A stretch of 64,000 bases of DNA from Nocardia concava NBRC 100430 (GCF_000308815.1 NZ_BAFX01000049.1:1-64000); one strand, 5' to 3'. Shown: positions 33,521-42,244, counted from the stretch's first letter. Translations and numbers: made by a program. Notes: generated by a model not told the origin, from the sequence alone.

Positions 33521-33931
33521 ATGACCAGCAACGTGTCCATCACCATCACCGGTCACCTCGCCGACGAACCCAAATGCCAGCCGACCAAGACCGGCAAGCT
33601 CGTCACCAACTTCGTGGTCATCGCCAACGACCGAATGTTCGACCGCGACCGCAACGAATGGGTCGACGTCAACAAGACCATCATCCGCGTCAACTGCTGG
33701 GGCCCACTGGCCGAAACCGTCGCCGACAGCCTGAGCAAAGGCTCCCGGGTCACGGTCACCGGTCACCGCCTGATCGCCGACGCCTACCTCGGCCAGGACT
33801 CCAAACCCCGTGCGGGACTGGACCTCACCGCCGACACGGTAGCCGTCGATCTGAAAGGCCAGAAGGCCCAGATCACCCGCCTCGGCCGCACCACCGCCAA
33901 CGACGCCGACAACAACGAACCGCCGTTCTAA
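33521..33931 (+). CDS. ssb: Single-stranded DNA-binding protein
   Basis: The 136-residue OB-fold protein begins MTSNVSITITGHLADEP and contains FVVIANDRMFDRD, INCWG-like VNCWGPLAETVADSLSKGSRVTVTG strands and the acidic DNNEPPF end. It covers single-stranded DNA, which rolling-circle replication of the element would generate. It is shorter than the chromosomal type and lacks the long Gly-rich tail. It belongs to the plasmid-type SSBs. AGGAG lies 11 bp upstream of the ATG. Confidence 0.9.
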   Translation: MTSNVSITITGHLADEPKCQPTKTGKLVTNFVVIANDRMFDRDRNEWVDVNKTIIRVNCWGPLAETVADSLSKGSRVTVTGHRLIADAYLGQDSKPRAGLDLTADTVAVDLKGQKAQITRLGRTTANDADNNEPPF

Positions 33932-34080
33932 TCCAAACGCGGCGACCGGGCCTGCCCCCACCAGGTCCGGTCACCGCACCCACACTCAGTGAACAACTGC
34001 CGAATTCGCCTATTACTTAGATAGATAGCGGGCGTGAGCCTCCTCGTGGTGGTTCCCCTGCTTCCTCAGCGGCCGATTGT

Positions 34081-34170
34081 CTCGCTCCACTCGGGCGAGT
34101 CAAGGGCGCTCCTTCGTCGCGTCGCTACGCGATGCCTTCGGCACCCTTGACACCCCCTCCCTCCGCTGAG
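34081..34170. other. Palindrome-rich locus, possible origin or transfer site
   Basis: GTCAAGGG (34099-34106) and CCCTTGAC (34144-34151) enclose a second perfect hairpin TCGCGT-CGCT-ACGCGA and a small GCC-TTCG-GGC hairpin. A further CTCG/CGAG pair lies just before. Nested stems like this are usual at rolling-circle origins and clt transfer loci. A rho-independent terminator would end in T-rich DNA, which is not seen. No gene lies in 34022-34229. Confidence 0.4.
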
Positions 34171-34229
34171 GGCGGCCAGTATGAGGAAGCCGGGAGAAGA
34201 ACAGTCCCCGGATGCCCTCGGTCCTGTAG

Positions 34230-34430
34230 TTACTGCGGTCCGCTACGAGCGCGAGTGAACAGACTCAGAACGGCGACCAGAACAGTCACCGCAGCTGGCC
34301 ACCCCGCCAGTAGCCCTGCGCAGGTAGCCAAGCTGACCGCCAGCGACAGCGCGATCAGCGGGTTGGTGCTAGATCCTTTGGGCTCTGAGGGCTTGGGGTC
34401 CTCCAGATCGGTTATCGGCGTTAGGCTCAT
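34230..34430 (-). CDS. Possible small membrane protein, 66 residues
   Basis: The frame MSLTPITDLEDPKPSEPK... has two closely spaced hydrophobic stretches (LIALSLAVSLATCAGLLAG and AAVTVLVAVLSLF). A GAGAGG element lies upstream of the ATG but at a long spacing. An in-frame GTG at 34454 is an alternative. No family is recognised. Confidence 0.45.
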   Translation of the reverse strand: MSLTPITDLEDPKPSEPKGSSTNPLIALSLAVSLATCAGLLAGWPAAVTVLVAVLSLFTRARSGPQ

Positions 34431-34886
34431 CGGGCCCGAACATCCTCTCTTCACAGCGAGCGTTGGTTAGGGTTCGCGGTCCCGCCTGTTCATAGCAAGC
34501 GGGACCGCTCCGATCTCCGGACCAAGTCCTGCGTTGGAGGGAAATCACCATGCTCGCAACGCATTCCGTGATCGGCGTGACGAAGCCTAACGAGAGCAGC
34601 CGTCGTGAATGAGCAAAGCTCAGATATCGAACTGCCCCTTTTTGGGGACACTTGAGACAGACCAGGTGGTCGCTATCTGGTCGGATGGTTCGCGCAATCA
34701 CGGGAACCGATCCGGTCGGTGCGGCGTCTATCCGAACATGGATGACATACGGCTCCAGCGACTCCGACGCACTAGCGGGGATCCCGGCAACCCATGCGAT
34801 CGGTGGCGGGTCCACCAGATGCGGATGTTGGTCATCATGCTCCGGCCCGATTGGGGTCCGGCATCCCGCCGATGGCCACGCCGACC
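34431..34886. other. Region with no confident gene
   Basis: On the minus strand a frame (roughly 34600-34815) reads PPPIAWVAGIPASASESLEP..., with a natural-looking composition for about 60 residues, then turns random. Its upstream part lies in a different frame. This looks like the remains of a broken gene rather than an intact one. Confidence 0.4.
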
Positions 34887-35132
34887 TCAGCGACTCCTGT
34901 ACCGGCGAGGTTCCGAGCAGATCGGGCGCGCGCCGTCGGTCTGGGATTCCACCGGCGGGGGACCGGTCTCCTCCTCGTAGATACGCAACCCCTCTTCGAT
35001 CTTCCCTGCTGCACGCTCCAGCTGCTCGGGCGTGAGAAACCGGCCACCGGTGGCCGCAGTGAGCAGCTGGCTACGCACCTGATCGAGATTCATGCGTGCC
35101 CATTCCAGACGAGACAACTCCGGCATGATCAT
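34887..35132 (-). CDS. Hypothetical protein, 81 residues
   Basis: The frame MIMPELSRLEWARMNLDQVR contains two amphipathic helices (LDQVRSQLLTAATGG, LTPEQLERAAGKIEEGLRIY) and a Pro-rich end. It reads as a compact helical protein with plausible codon use. No family is recognised. It starts near the divergent 95-residue gene, 100 bp away. Confidence 0.45.
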   Translation of the reverse strand: MIMPELSRLEWARMNLDQVRSQLLTAATGGRFLTPEQLERAAGKIEEGLRIYEEETGPPPVESQTDGARPICSEPRRYRSR

Positions 35133-35232
35133 GAGACTAGCTCGAGTCGAACAAACTTTCGATAATAAGTGGGGGGTCTGACAAGGTCTCGCCGCTCCGC
35201 TAACGGCCAACACCCCCTGGCGATCTTCCGGT

Positions 35233-35520
35233 ATGTCATGCAAATTCGCTATGAATGGCCCCGGTGGTATTCCCCCATTGACCGAGGATGAGGCGAGAAG
35301 GATCCAGAAGGATCTTTCGCAGTCTGTTGAAGCGGCCGACAAGGTTGGGTTCGCCCGCTTCAAGATCCATGAGATCTGGATCTTGGAGTACCGGATGAAG
35401 GTCGAGTGGGAACAGTCCAGACGCCTTGCCAGCGCTACTTGGGCTTTGGCCGTCTCGACGATCGTCCTTGTCGTGGTGACCGGTGTACTCGTGTACGTCA
35501 CGGCCACCGCCCACGGCTGA
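35233..35520 (+). CDS. Hypothetical C-tail-anchored membrane protein
   Basis: The 95-residue protein has a helical, charged N-terminal part (TEDEARRIQKDLSQSVEAAD) and one C-terminal membrane helix (TWALAVSTIVLVVVTGVLVYV). An in-frame ATG at 35251 is an alternative start. It is the last gene before the right att site. No family is recognised. Confidence 0.55.
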   Translation: MSCKFAMNGPGGIPPLTEDEARRIQKDLSQSVEAADKVGFARFKIHEIWILEYRMKVEWEQSRRLASATWALAVSTIVLVVVTGVLVYVTATAHG

Positions 35521-35528
35521 AAACTGCC

Positions 35529-35630
35529 GTGCAATCTACGTGCAACAAGCCTTGGGCAAAAGTGGGCAGATTCGGTCAACAACGGACAGTCCAGTCTCAT
35601 TGCCGCAGAAGGCGATAAGGCTCTGACCAG
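35529..35630. repeat. Putative integrase arm-type sites, right end
   Basis: AAGGCTCTGACCAG at 35617-35630 mirrors the left-end copy exactly and sits 11 bp from the core. GTGCAATC (35529) and GTGCAACA (35540) repeat in direct orientation near the left end. Confidence 0.65.
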
Positions 35631-35641
35631 GAATGAAAGAG

Positions 35642-35726
<85 letters not shown>

Positions 35727-35782
35727 TTACGCGTTCGGTGAACGCTCCCCGCGGCGCACCCGTGCAGCGCGGGGCGGGAAAG

Positions 35783-35853
<71 letters not shown>

Positions 35854-36246
35854 AGGCACCGCATCCGTGGATGCCGTGTGCGTTGAGCACTGTACCGAAC
35901 CTCACTCCCGGAATGCCAATCAGGTCGGGTACTCGCATGTCACCGCCGGTCGGGCCGCGCCGTCGGCGCGTCGCGGCAAACATGCCGAAATCGGGTGTAA
36001 CACCGGCGCAACGGTAGCGATGAGCCTTGCGATCGCCATTCGCGAGACAGCGGGAACCTGTTCTGAATCAGGGGTTTTCGATGTCGGGTGGCTTGCTAGG
36101 ATCCTTTTTGTCCGGACGGGGGTATCGGAAAGGGGGCGGTGAGCATGCACCACTGGTGTATCCGACCGCGTAGTAGTGAGTTCGATCCGAAGGGCGTGAC
36201 CGGCGCGGCCGCCGGTCCTGTCATCGCGTACGCAGGGTGAGCGCCG
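35854..36246. other. Intergenic region before the GGDEF gene
   Basis: I see no gene. A TAGGAT hexamer near 36097 could be a -10 element for the downstream gene. Confidence 0.4.
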
Positions 36247-37260
36247 ATGCCCATCCGTCTCGACACCCGAACCTCCGCCATCGTGGCGGTCACCATCAGG
36301 GAATGGGTGCGCGCCGTGCACCCGGGCGGCGGCAGCGCCGCGCTGGGGCACTCGCCCACGGTTCCCTCCGATGAACTCGAGCGCATCTTCGGCCGGGTCA
36401 TCGACGAATTGCTCGAATTGGCCGGGTCCGAACCGTTTCCGGTGCAGGCCGCCCGCCGCATCGGCCGCAGTCTGGCCGAATCACCATTCGACCGCACCCG
36501 CATGCTCGCCCCGGCCAGCCGCGCGCTGCTCGGGCTCTCGCCGGGCATGCGCGGGTCGCTGATCGCCACCCGTTGGTCGTTCATCGCCAGCCAGGCCATC
36601 GACGCCTATGCCGAGGCGCTGCAGACGCGGGCGCTGGCGCAGCAGGAGCGCAGCCTGTCGGAGGCGGTGTCGGTGCGGGTGCAGGAGATCGCGGCCCTGC
36701 AGACGCGGCTGCGGCACGAGGCCACCCATGACGCGCTGACCGATCTGGCCAACCGCTCGCTGCTGCAGGAACGTGTGCGAGTGATGTCCACCGATCCGGC
36801 GCGAGGCGTGGGGCTGCTGCTCATCGACCTCGACGACTTCAAGGCCATCAATGACGGCTACGGGCATACGGTCGGCGATGAGGTGCTGGTCACCATTGCC
36901 CAGCGGCTGCGCGCGACCTGCCCGGCCGAGACCGTGATCGCGCGCTACGGCGGCGACGAGTTCGTGGTCGCGCTGCCTGCGCGTCGCAATACCCTCGGTG
37001 AGCTGGCCATGCGGGTGCTGGCCGCGCTGTGCGAGCCGGTGCCCACGGCCGCCGGGCCGGTGCCGGCGTCGGCGAGTGTCGGCACGGCCTTCTGCCCGCC
37101 CGGACGGGACTGCGACTTCTCGGATCTGCTGCGCAGTGCCGACCGGGCCATGTATTCGGCCAAGACCGCGGGCAAGCGACAGTTCGCCGTGTCGGAGCTG
37201 GACGAAGAGGAGGTTGATCCAGCCCGCCGCGACGGTCGATTCGCCGCTGTGGCTGGATAA
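36247..37260 (+). CDS. GGDEF-domain diguanylate cyclase
   Basis: The 337-residue protein is soluble. Residues 1-150 are a helical region of unknown fold ending in a coiled coil (QERSLSEAVSVRVQEIAALQ). The GGDEF domain follows, with DALTDLANR, LIDLDDFKAINDGYGH and the intact active loop GGDEF at 235-239. It should convert two GTP to cyclic di-GMP. No RxxD inhibitory site is visible five residues before the loop, so product inhibition may be absent. There is no EAL domain. The sensory input is unknown. Confidence 0.9.
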   Translation: MPIRLDTRTSAIVAVTIREWVRAVHPGGGSAALGHSPTVPSDELERIFGRVIDELLELAGSEPFPVQAARRIGRSLAESPFDRTRMLAPASRALLGLSPGMRGSLIATRWSFIASQAIDAYAEALQTRALAQQERSLSEAVSVRVQEIAALQTRLRHEATHDALTDLANRSLLQERVRVMSTDPARGVGLLLIDLDDFKAINDGYGHTVGDEVLVTIAQRLRATCPAETVIARYGGDEFVVALPARRNTLGELAMRVLAALCEPVPTAAGPVPASASVGTAFCPPGRDCDFSDLLRSADRAMYSAKTAGKRQFAVSELDEEEVDPARRDGRFAAVAG

Positions 37261-37345
37261 CCCCGCTGCGCGTTGTGACCGGATAGTCCGTTCGCTCACA
37301 GCGAGTAGCAACTGTTCAGCGAATTTCGCTGCGTAGGCTGGGCGC

Positions 37346-38182
37346 ATGGCTACGGTCGTGGTTCTGCTCATCGTCATGGTGGTTGTGCTGCTGGGTGTCG
37401 TCGCGGTCAACCGCGCCCAACGTTCCCGGTCGAACACCCAGCTCGAGGATGCCAAGGCCGATGCGCGCCGGGTGATCGAGCGGCTCGGCGGGCAGGTGTA
37501 CAACCTCGGCGGCACCGATCCGGCGTCCAAGCAGGCGCTGGCGGATGCGGGGGAGCGGTTCAATGCCGCGGGCTCGCAGATCGAGCAGGCCACCACGCCC
37601 GCCCAGGCGCGGCTCGCGAAAGAGACCGCGCTGGAAGGGCTCTACTACGTACGCGCCGCACGGGCCGCCATGGGGATGGATCCCGGTCCGGCCGTGCCCG
37701 AACTCGACGGGCAGCGCAGTGCCGGTCGGGTCACCGAGGATCGCGCCATCGAATTCGACGGCCGCCGCGTCGAGGCCTCGCCCACGCCGTCCCCGGCCAC
37801 CCCGAACTACTATCCGGGCGGCCGGGTCGCGGGCCGACCGGTTCCGGCCGGTTGGTACTCCGAGCCCTGGTGGAAGACCGCCCTGGTCGCCGGTGCCTGG
37901 GGCGTCGGCTCCGCGGTGCTGTTCAACGCCCTCTTCAGCGGGATGTCCGGCGTCGGCTACGACACCGCCGCCTTCGAAAACGGTTACGGCGACGGCTATC
38001 AGGCGGGCTTCGACGCCGCCGACAACGGCGCGGGCTACGACCAGGGCGGCTATGACCCCGGCTATGACCAGGGCGGTTACGACCAAGGTGGCATCGACCC
38101 CGGCGCCGATCTCGGCGGCCAGGACTTCGGCGATTACGGAGACTTCGGCGGTTTCGACGGATTCGACGGCGGAGATTTCTGA
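37346..38182 (+). CDS. Membrane protein with Tyr/Gly/Asp repeat tail
   Basis: The 278-residue protein has an N-terminal helix (VVVLLIVMVVVLLGVVAV), a helical domain (residues 30-110) with ARRVIERLGGQVYNLGG, a Pro-rich linker, a second helix near 180-200 and a C-terminal repeat tail of GYDQGGY- and GDFGGFDGF-type units. It resembles DUF1542-like actinobacterial membrane proteins in layout. Function is unknown. The 3' end overlaps the convergent hydrolase gene by 49 bp, within the repeat tail. Confidence 0.75.
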   Translation: MATVVVLLIVMVVVLLGVVAVNRAQRSRSNTQLEDAKADARRVIERLGGQVYNLGGTDPASKQALADAGERFNAAGSQIEQATTPAQARLAKETALEGLYYVRAARAAMGMDPGPAVPELDGQRSAGRVTEDRAIEFDGRRVEASPTPSPATPNYYPGGRVAGRPVPAGWYSEPWWKTALVAGAWGVGSAVLFNALFSGMSGVGYDTAAFENGYGDGYQAGFDAADNGAGYDQGGYDPGYDQGGYDQGGIDPGADLGGQDFGDYGDFGGFDGFDGGDF

Positions 38183-39051
38183 GCGCCGAAAAACTCCAGC
38201 GCCCGCGCGGCGACGAGCTCCGGCTGTTCGGTCGCGGGAAAGTGTCCGACATCCTCGAGCACCTCGACGCTGACATCGGTTGCCAGACTGCCGAATTCGC
38301 GGGTGGATTCGACCGCGACGATCGGATCCCGATTGCCTGTGAGAACCAGCGTTGGCACCGTGAGCCGAGACCAGCGGTACTGTCCCGCCAGTAGGAGCGG
38401 TATCTCGTGGGTGACGAGGTTGCGGTAGTAGCGAACGGTTGCGCCGACTCGGTCCGGTTCGTCGAATTGGGCGAGGAAGATCTCTCGATCCTCGGATGTC
38501 AGCGCCGCCGATCGGTGAATCCAGTGGCGCAGAGCCCAATCCGGAATCGCCCGCGCTGCGAGCAGCGGACCCGCCACGGGTGCGGCATTGGCCGCGATAT
38601 GCCACAGGCGAGCACTGCCCGCCACGACCTTCGGTGTCGGCCGTAGGAACGGGCTCGCCGTATTGAGCGCGATGTACTGCCGCATTCGATCCGGAAAACG
38701 CAGGGCCAGTAGATATCCCGCCAATCCACCCCAGTCGTGGCCGATGGCGCGAAACCGGTTGATCGCCAATGCGTCGAGCAGACCCGCGATGTCGTCGGCC
38801 ATGACCGAAGGCCGGTAGCCGTCCGGTGGCGCGTCGGTCCAGCCGAGCCCGCGCAGATCCGGGCAGATGACCCGGAAGCGTTGCGCCAGTGGGCCGATCA
38901 GATGCCGCCACTGCCACCAGTGCTGCGGCCAGCCGTGCAGCAGCACCAGCGGTTCGCCGCTGCCCGCCAGCGCCACATGGGTGCGCAACCCGCCGACGTC
39001 GAGGAAACGGTGTTCGACGTCGGCGAGGTCGGGCAGGTCGCGCACGGTCAT
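38134..39051 (-). CDS. Alpha/beta hydrolase, epoxide-hydrolase/haloalkane-dehalogenase-like
   Basis: The 305-residue protein has the oxyanion motif HGWPQHWWQW, nucleophile elbow G-H-D-W-G-G (Asp nucleophile, as in epoxide hydrolases) and C-terminal GNRDPIV and DVGHFPATEQP with the catalytic His. A helical cap lies between. The start overlaps the upstream hydrolase stop (ATGA). The last ten or so residues (PPSNPSKPPKSP) are antisense to the repeat tail of the convergent gene. Confidence 0.88.
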   Translation of the reverse strand: MTVRDLPDLADVEHRFLDVGGLRTHVALAGSGEPLVLLHGWPQHWWQWRHLIGPLAQRFRVICPDLRGLGWTDAPPDGYRPSVMADDIAGLLDALAINRFRAIGHDWGGLAGYLLALRFPDRMRQYIALNTASPFLRPTPKVVAGSARLWHIAANAAPVAGPLLAARAIPDWALRHWIHRSAALTSEDREIFLAQFDEPDRVGATVRYYRNLVTHEIPLLLAGQYRWSRLTVPTLVLTGNRDPIVAVESTREFGSLATDVSVEVLEDVGHFPATEQPELVAARALEFFGAQKSPPSNPSKPPKSP

Positions 39052-39950
39052 CGCGGGTTCTCGGCGCGGGTCTCCTTCAGGAAGGAGGTGATCGCGGCCG
39101 TCAGCTGAGCGGGCTGATCCTCGGGGGAGAAGGTGCGCGAGTCGCGGATCCATTCGATGCGGGCGTCGGGGAATTCGGCGGCCAGGCGTTCGGCGTAGCG
39201 GTCCGGGAAGAAGCGGTCTCCGGCCGACCAGGCCAGCAGGACCGGCTGCTTGAAATCGCCGTAGGTCTTGGCGGCGGCGAGGGTGTACTTGTTGTCGATG
39301 CCGACGATCACCCGGCGGGCGTCCTCGCGAATTGCCTTGATACTCACCGGAAGTGCGTAGGAGTCGCCGACCGCGGGCTCGAACGCGCCGCGCGCGAGCC
39401 AGCCGTACGCGATGGGCAGGCGGCGTACCGCGCGGATGCGCATGCTAAGGGCCAGCGAGGTGAGCGCGCCGGGGGTGCGCGCGGCCAGGCCGACGTAGTT
39501 GAAGAACGGCGGCGGGAAGTTCTCGTAGGCATCGCAGGAGGTCAGGACCAGGCGGGAGACGAGGTCCGGGCGGGCGGCGACGACCAGTTGGCTGACCGCG
39601 CCGCCGGAGTCGTTGCCCACCAACGTGACCGGGCCGAGGCCGAGCTCCTCGATGGCGCCGATGACCAGCTGGGCCAGTCCGGGCGGGGTGAGGTCGGCAT
39701 CGGGCATGGCGAGGGCATGTGAGCCGAAGGGCAGATCGATTGCGACACAGCGGTATTCGCCGGACAGTCCGGGGATCACCTTGCGCCACAGGTTGGCGTT
39801 GACCAGCAGTCCGTGCACGAAAACGATGGGATCGCCACTGCCGCTGTCGAATACGGTGAGTTTGCCCTGTGGCAGCGACAGTTCGCGCCGGGTACCGAGC
39901 GCGGGATCGCGCCAGCTGGCGCGGGATTCGAGGGTGCTTGCGTTCGTCAT
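39048..39950 (-). CDS. Alpha/beta hydrolase
   Basis: The 300-residue protein has HGLLVNANLW, a nucleophile elbow V-G-N-D-S-G-G (Asp in the nucleophile position) and an AWSAGDRFFP acid region. The usual C-terminal His is not in an obvious VPxxxH motif, so the activity is uncertain. GGGGAG precedes the ATG at 39950. Together with the next hydrolase it forms an operon divergent from a TetR regulator, which probably responds to their substrate. Confidence 0.85.
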   Translation of the reverse strand: MTNASTLESRASWRDPALGTRRELSLPQGKLTVFDSGSGDPIVFVHGLLVNANLWRKVIPGLSGEYRCVAIDLPFGSHALAMPDADLTPPGLAQLVIGAIEELGLGPVTLVGNDSGGAVSQLVVAARPDLVSRLVLTSCDAYENFPPPFFNYVGLAARTPGALTSLALSMRIRAVRRLPIAYGWLARGAFEPAVGDSYALPVSIKAIREDARRVIVGIDNKYTLAAAKTYGDFKQPVLLAWSAGDRFFPDRYAERLAAEFPDARIEWIRDSRTFSPEDQPAQLTAAITSFLKETRAENPR

Positions 39951-40000
39951 CTGAATCACTCCCCTTGGAGCCGAGACGGTGAAGAGGATTTCAAACTAAC

Positions 40001-40017
40001 AAACAGGCTGCCTGTTT
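40001..40017. promoter_or_regulatory. TetR operator
   Basis: AAACAGGC-T-GCCTGTTT is a perfect palindrome in the gap between the hydrolase operon and the divergent TetR gene. It is almost certainly the regulator's own site. Confidence 0.8.
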
Positions 40018-40065
40018 TCAATAGTCCGGCGTTACGATCCACCCACCGAGACCAGAAAGGCGCCG

Positions 40066-40659
40066 ATGGCCAAGCAAGCCGAACGATCCGAGTCGACCCG
40101 CGCGAGCCTGATCGCCGCCGCGCGCGAACTCTTCGCCGAGCGCGGTTACGCGGCCGTCGGCACCCCCGAGATCGTGGAGCGGGCGGGCAGCTCCCGCGGC
40201 GCGATGTATCACCAGTTCAAGGACAAGAAGGACCTGTTCCGGGCGGTCTACGAGCAGGTGCAGCAGGAGACCCTGCAGCAGGTCGGGGAGACCATGGCGC
40301 AGGCGCCGCCGGCCGACCCCATGGCCATGCTCGAGGCCGGTCTGCACAACTTCCTGCTGTCGTGCGTGGACACCGAACGGGTGCGCATCACGCTGATCGA
40401 CGCGCCGTCGGTGCTCGGCTGGGAGGAGTGGCGGGCGGTCGACGAGAAGTACGGCCTGGGTCTGGTCGTCGCGGGTCTCCAGGCGGGCATCCAGGCCGGG
40501 GTGCTGCGCGACGACCTCGACATCCGGCCGCTGTCGCTGATGATCCTGTCCATGCTGGGCGAGGCCGCCATGTTCATCGCCAATGCCGACGACCCCGAGA
40601 TCGCCCGGACCCGGACCGAACCCGTCGTCATGGCACTGATCAACGGTTTACGCGCCTAG
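40066..40659 (+). CDS. TetR-family transcriptional regulator
   Basis: The 197-residue protein has an N-terminal helix-turn-helix (ASLIAAARELFAERGYAAVG, IVERAGSSRGAMYHQFKDKK) and a helical C-terminal ligand domain. It should repress itself and the divergent hydrolase operon through the palindrome at 40001-40017. Confidence 0.93.
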   Translation: MAKQAERSESTRASLIAAARELFAERGYAAVGTPEIVERAGSSRGAMYHQFKDKKDLFRAVYEQVQQETLQQVGETMAQAPPADPMAMLEAGLHNFLLSCVDTERVRITLIDAPSVLGWEEWRAVDEKYGLGLVVAGLQAGIQAGVLRDDLDIRPLSLMILSMLGEAAMFIANADDPEIARTRTEPVVMALINGLRA

Positions 40660-40717
40660 ACGCCGAATTCGACCGACACGCGCCGGAATTCGGCGCGGTG
40701 GCCCCAGAATCGTTCGG

Positions 40718-41545
40718 GTGACGGACCTGGTGCTCACTCCGCAACGCCGGACCGAACTGTCCGCCCTGCTCGGCGACGAGGCGCGCCTGCGCGCCGAATT
40801 CCCCAGGGTGGCCGAGTATCTCGACACCGCCTCGCGGCTACCCGGCACCGGCGACGAGCGTGCCGACGCAGCCTTCGACCTGCGGCTCGTCCACTACCTG
40901 ACCGGCGGTGAAGCGGACAATCCGTACTGGGACATCGTCGGCCCGTCGGTCTCCGAATTCGCCCGCCACCGCGTCGTCAACGGCGGTCGCGTCGCGGGCA
41001 GCGCGAGACTCGCCTTCGCACAGACGATCCTGCAGTCCGCCTACGCCTACGCGATCCCCACGCCCGGCACCCTCGCCTGGATCGCGGAAGCCTGTGCCCG
41101 CCGGCCCATCACCGAAATCGGTGCGGGCCGCGGCTATTGGGCCGCCCAGCTGACCCGCGCCGGCCTGACCGTCCACGCCTACGACTCCGAGCCGCCCGGC
41201 ATCACCCCGAACCGTTCCTTCCCCACCTACCGCGGCCAGCGCACCCTCTGGCATCCGGTGAGCCCCAACACGACTCACGCCGCCGCCAACGCCGGACACC
41301 GCGCCCACACCCTGCTGCTCTGCTGGCCGCCCGGCTGGGGCGACCACATGGCCTCGGCCACCCTCACCGAATTCGCCGACGCGGGCGGCACCCGGCTCCT
41401 CTACCTCGGTGAGCCCCGAGCCGGAAAAACCGCCGACGCCACCTTCTTCGACATCCTCGAATCGTCCTGGCGCCTGGAATCCGAAGACCCCCACTACGTC
41501 TCCTGGTGGAATCTCTCCGACTCGGCCCAATTCTGGGTCCGATGA
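40718..41545 (+). CDS. Putative SAM-dependent methyltransferase-like protein
   Basis: The 275-residue protein starts at a GTG. A motif I-like segment EIGAGRGYWAAQL lies near residue 137, followed by VHAYDSEPPG where the SAM-binding acid would be. The first 100 residues are helical and unfamiliar. Activity is inferred only from this motif. Confidence 0.65.
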   Translation: MTDLVLTPQRRTELSALLGDEARLRAEFPRVAEYLDTASRLPGTGDERADAAFDLRLVHYLTGGEADNPYWDIVGPSVSEFARHRVVNGGRVAGSARLAFAQTILQSAYAYAIPTPGTLAWIAEACARRPITEIGAGRGYWAAQLTRAGLTVHAYDSEPPGITPNRSFPTYRGQRTLWHPVSPNTTHAAANAGHRAHTLLLCWPPGWGDHMASATLTEFADAGGTRLLYLGEPRAGKTADATFFDILESSWRLESEDPHYVSWWNLSDSAQFWVR

Positions 41546-41560
41546 GGCACGCTCGATCCC

Positions 41561-42244
41561 ATGGCGACCTTCCTGCTCGTTCACGGCGGCGGCGACATCG
41601 GCTGGTACTGGCACCTCGTCGAGGAACGCCTGCGCGCCCGCGGCCACGAAACCATCGCGCCCGACCTACCCTCCGGCAACGACGACGCCACCCTCGACGA
41701 CTACGTCTCCGTCCTGACCGACGCCGCCGCCGACCGCTCCGACCTCGTCATAGTCGGCCACTCCTACGGCGCCTACACCGCGACCGCAGCCGCCACCCGC
41801 CTCCCCACCCGCCTGCTCGTCCTCCTCGCCGGAATGATCCCCGCCCCCGGCGAATCCCCGAACGACTGGTGGTCGAACTCCGGTTACGCGGAAGCGGTCA
41901 AGGAACAGGCCGCCCTCGACGACGGCCAAACCGGCAACGACGACCCCTTCATCAGCTTCTACAACGGCGTCCCCCGCCCCCTGGCGGAAGAAGCCCTCCG
42001 CCGAGCCGCAGACCGCCGAGAATCCCCGACAGTCGCGAAAACCCCCTGGCCCTATGCCACTTGGCCCCCAATCCCCACCCGCTACATCCTCTGCCAAGAC
42101 GACAAATTCTTCCCCGCCCCCTTCCTCCGCCGCCTGGCCCAAGCCCGCCTCGGAATCAGCCCCGACGAAATCCCCGGCTGCCACTGCGCCGCCCTGAGCC
42201 ACCCCGACGAACTCACTGACCTGTTGCTCACGTACCTGGACTGA
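41561..42244 (+). CDS. Alpha/beta hydrolase (esterase-like)
   Basis: The 227-residue compact hydrolase has an early LVHGGGDIGWYW oxyanion motif, nucleophile elbow G-H-S-Y-G (Ser near residue 68), acid region CQDDKFFP and a catalytic His in the final GCHCAALSHP stretch. It resembles small salicylate- or pyrethroid-esterase-like plant and bacterial hydrolases. The substrate is unknown. Confidence 0.85.
   Translation: MATFLLVHGGGDIGWYWHLVEERLRARGHETIAPDLPSGNDDATLDDYVSVLTDAAADRSDLVIVGHSYGAYTATAAATRLPTRLLVLLAGMIPAPGESPNDWWSNSGYAEAVKEQAALDDGQTGNDDPFISFYNGVPRPLAEEALRRAADRRESPTVAKTPWPYATWPPIPTRYILCQDDKFFPAPFLRRLAQARLGISPDEIPGCHCAALSHPDELTDLLLTYLD

Larger units (their letters stand above)
32749..34021. 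repeat. Indel-free inverted repeat carrying two ssb copies
   Basis: The segment is symmetrical about position 33385. The right arm holds intact ssb. The left arm holds a diverged copy on the minus strand. The two ssb frames have the same length, and matching landmarks lie at equal offsets from both starts (GTCTTG 97 bp upstream, TTCGCCTATTACTT 74 bp after the stop). There are thus no insertions or deletions over about 600 bp per arm despite roughly one-third substitution in the coding part. Confidence 0.85.

Noticed and set aside
32749..34021. Diversity-generating retroelement as explanation for the A-biased changes
   Set aside because: No reverse transcriptase is encoded in the window and changes are not confined to A, since C and T also vary.
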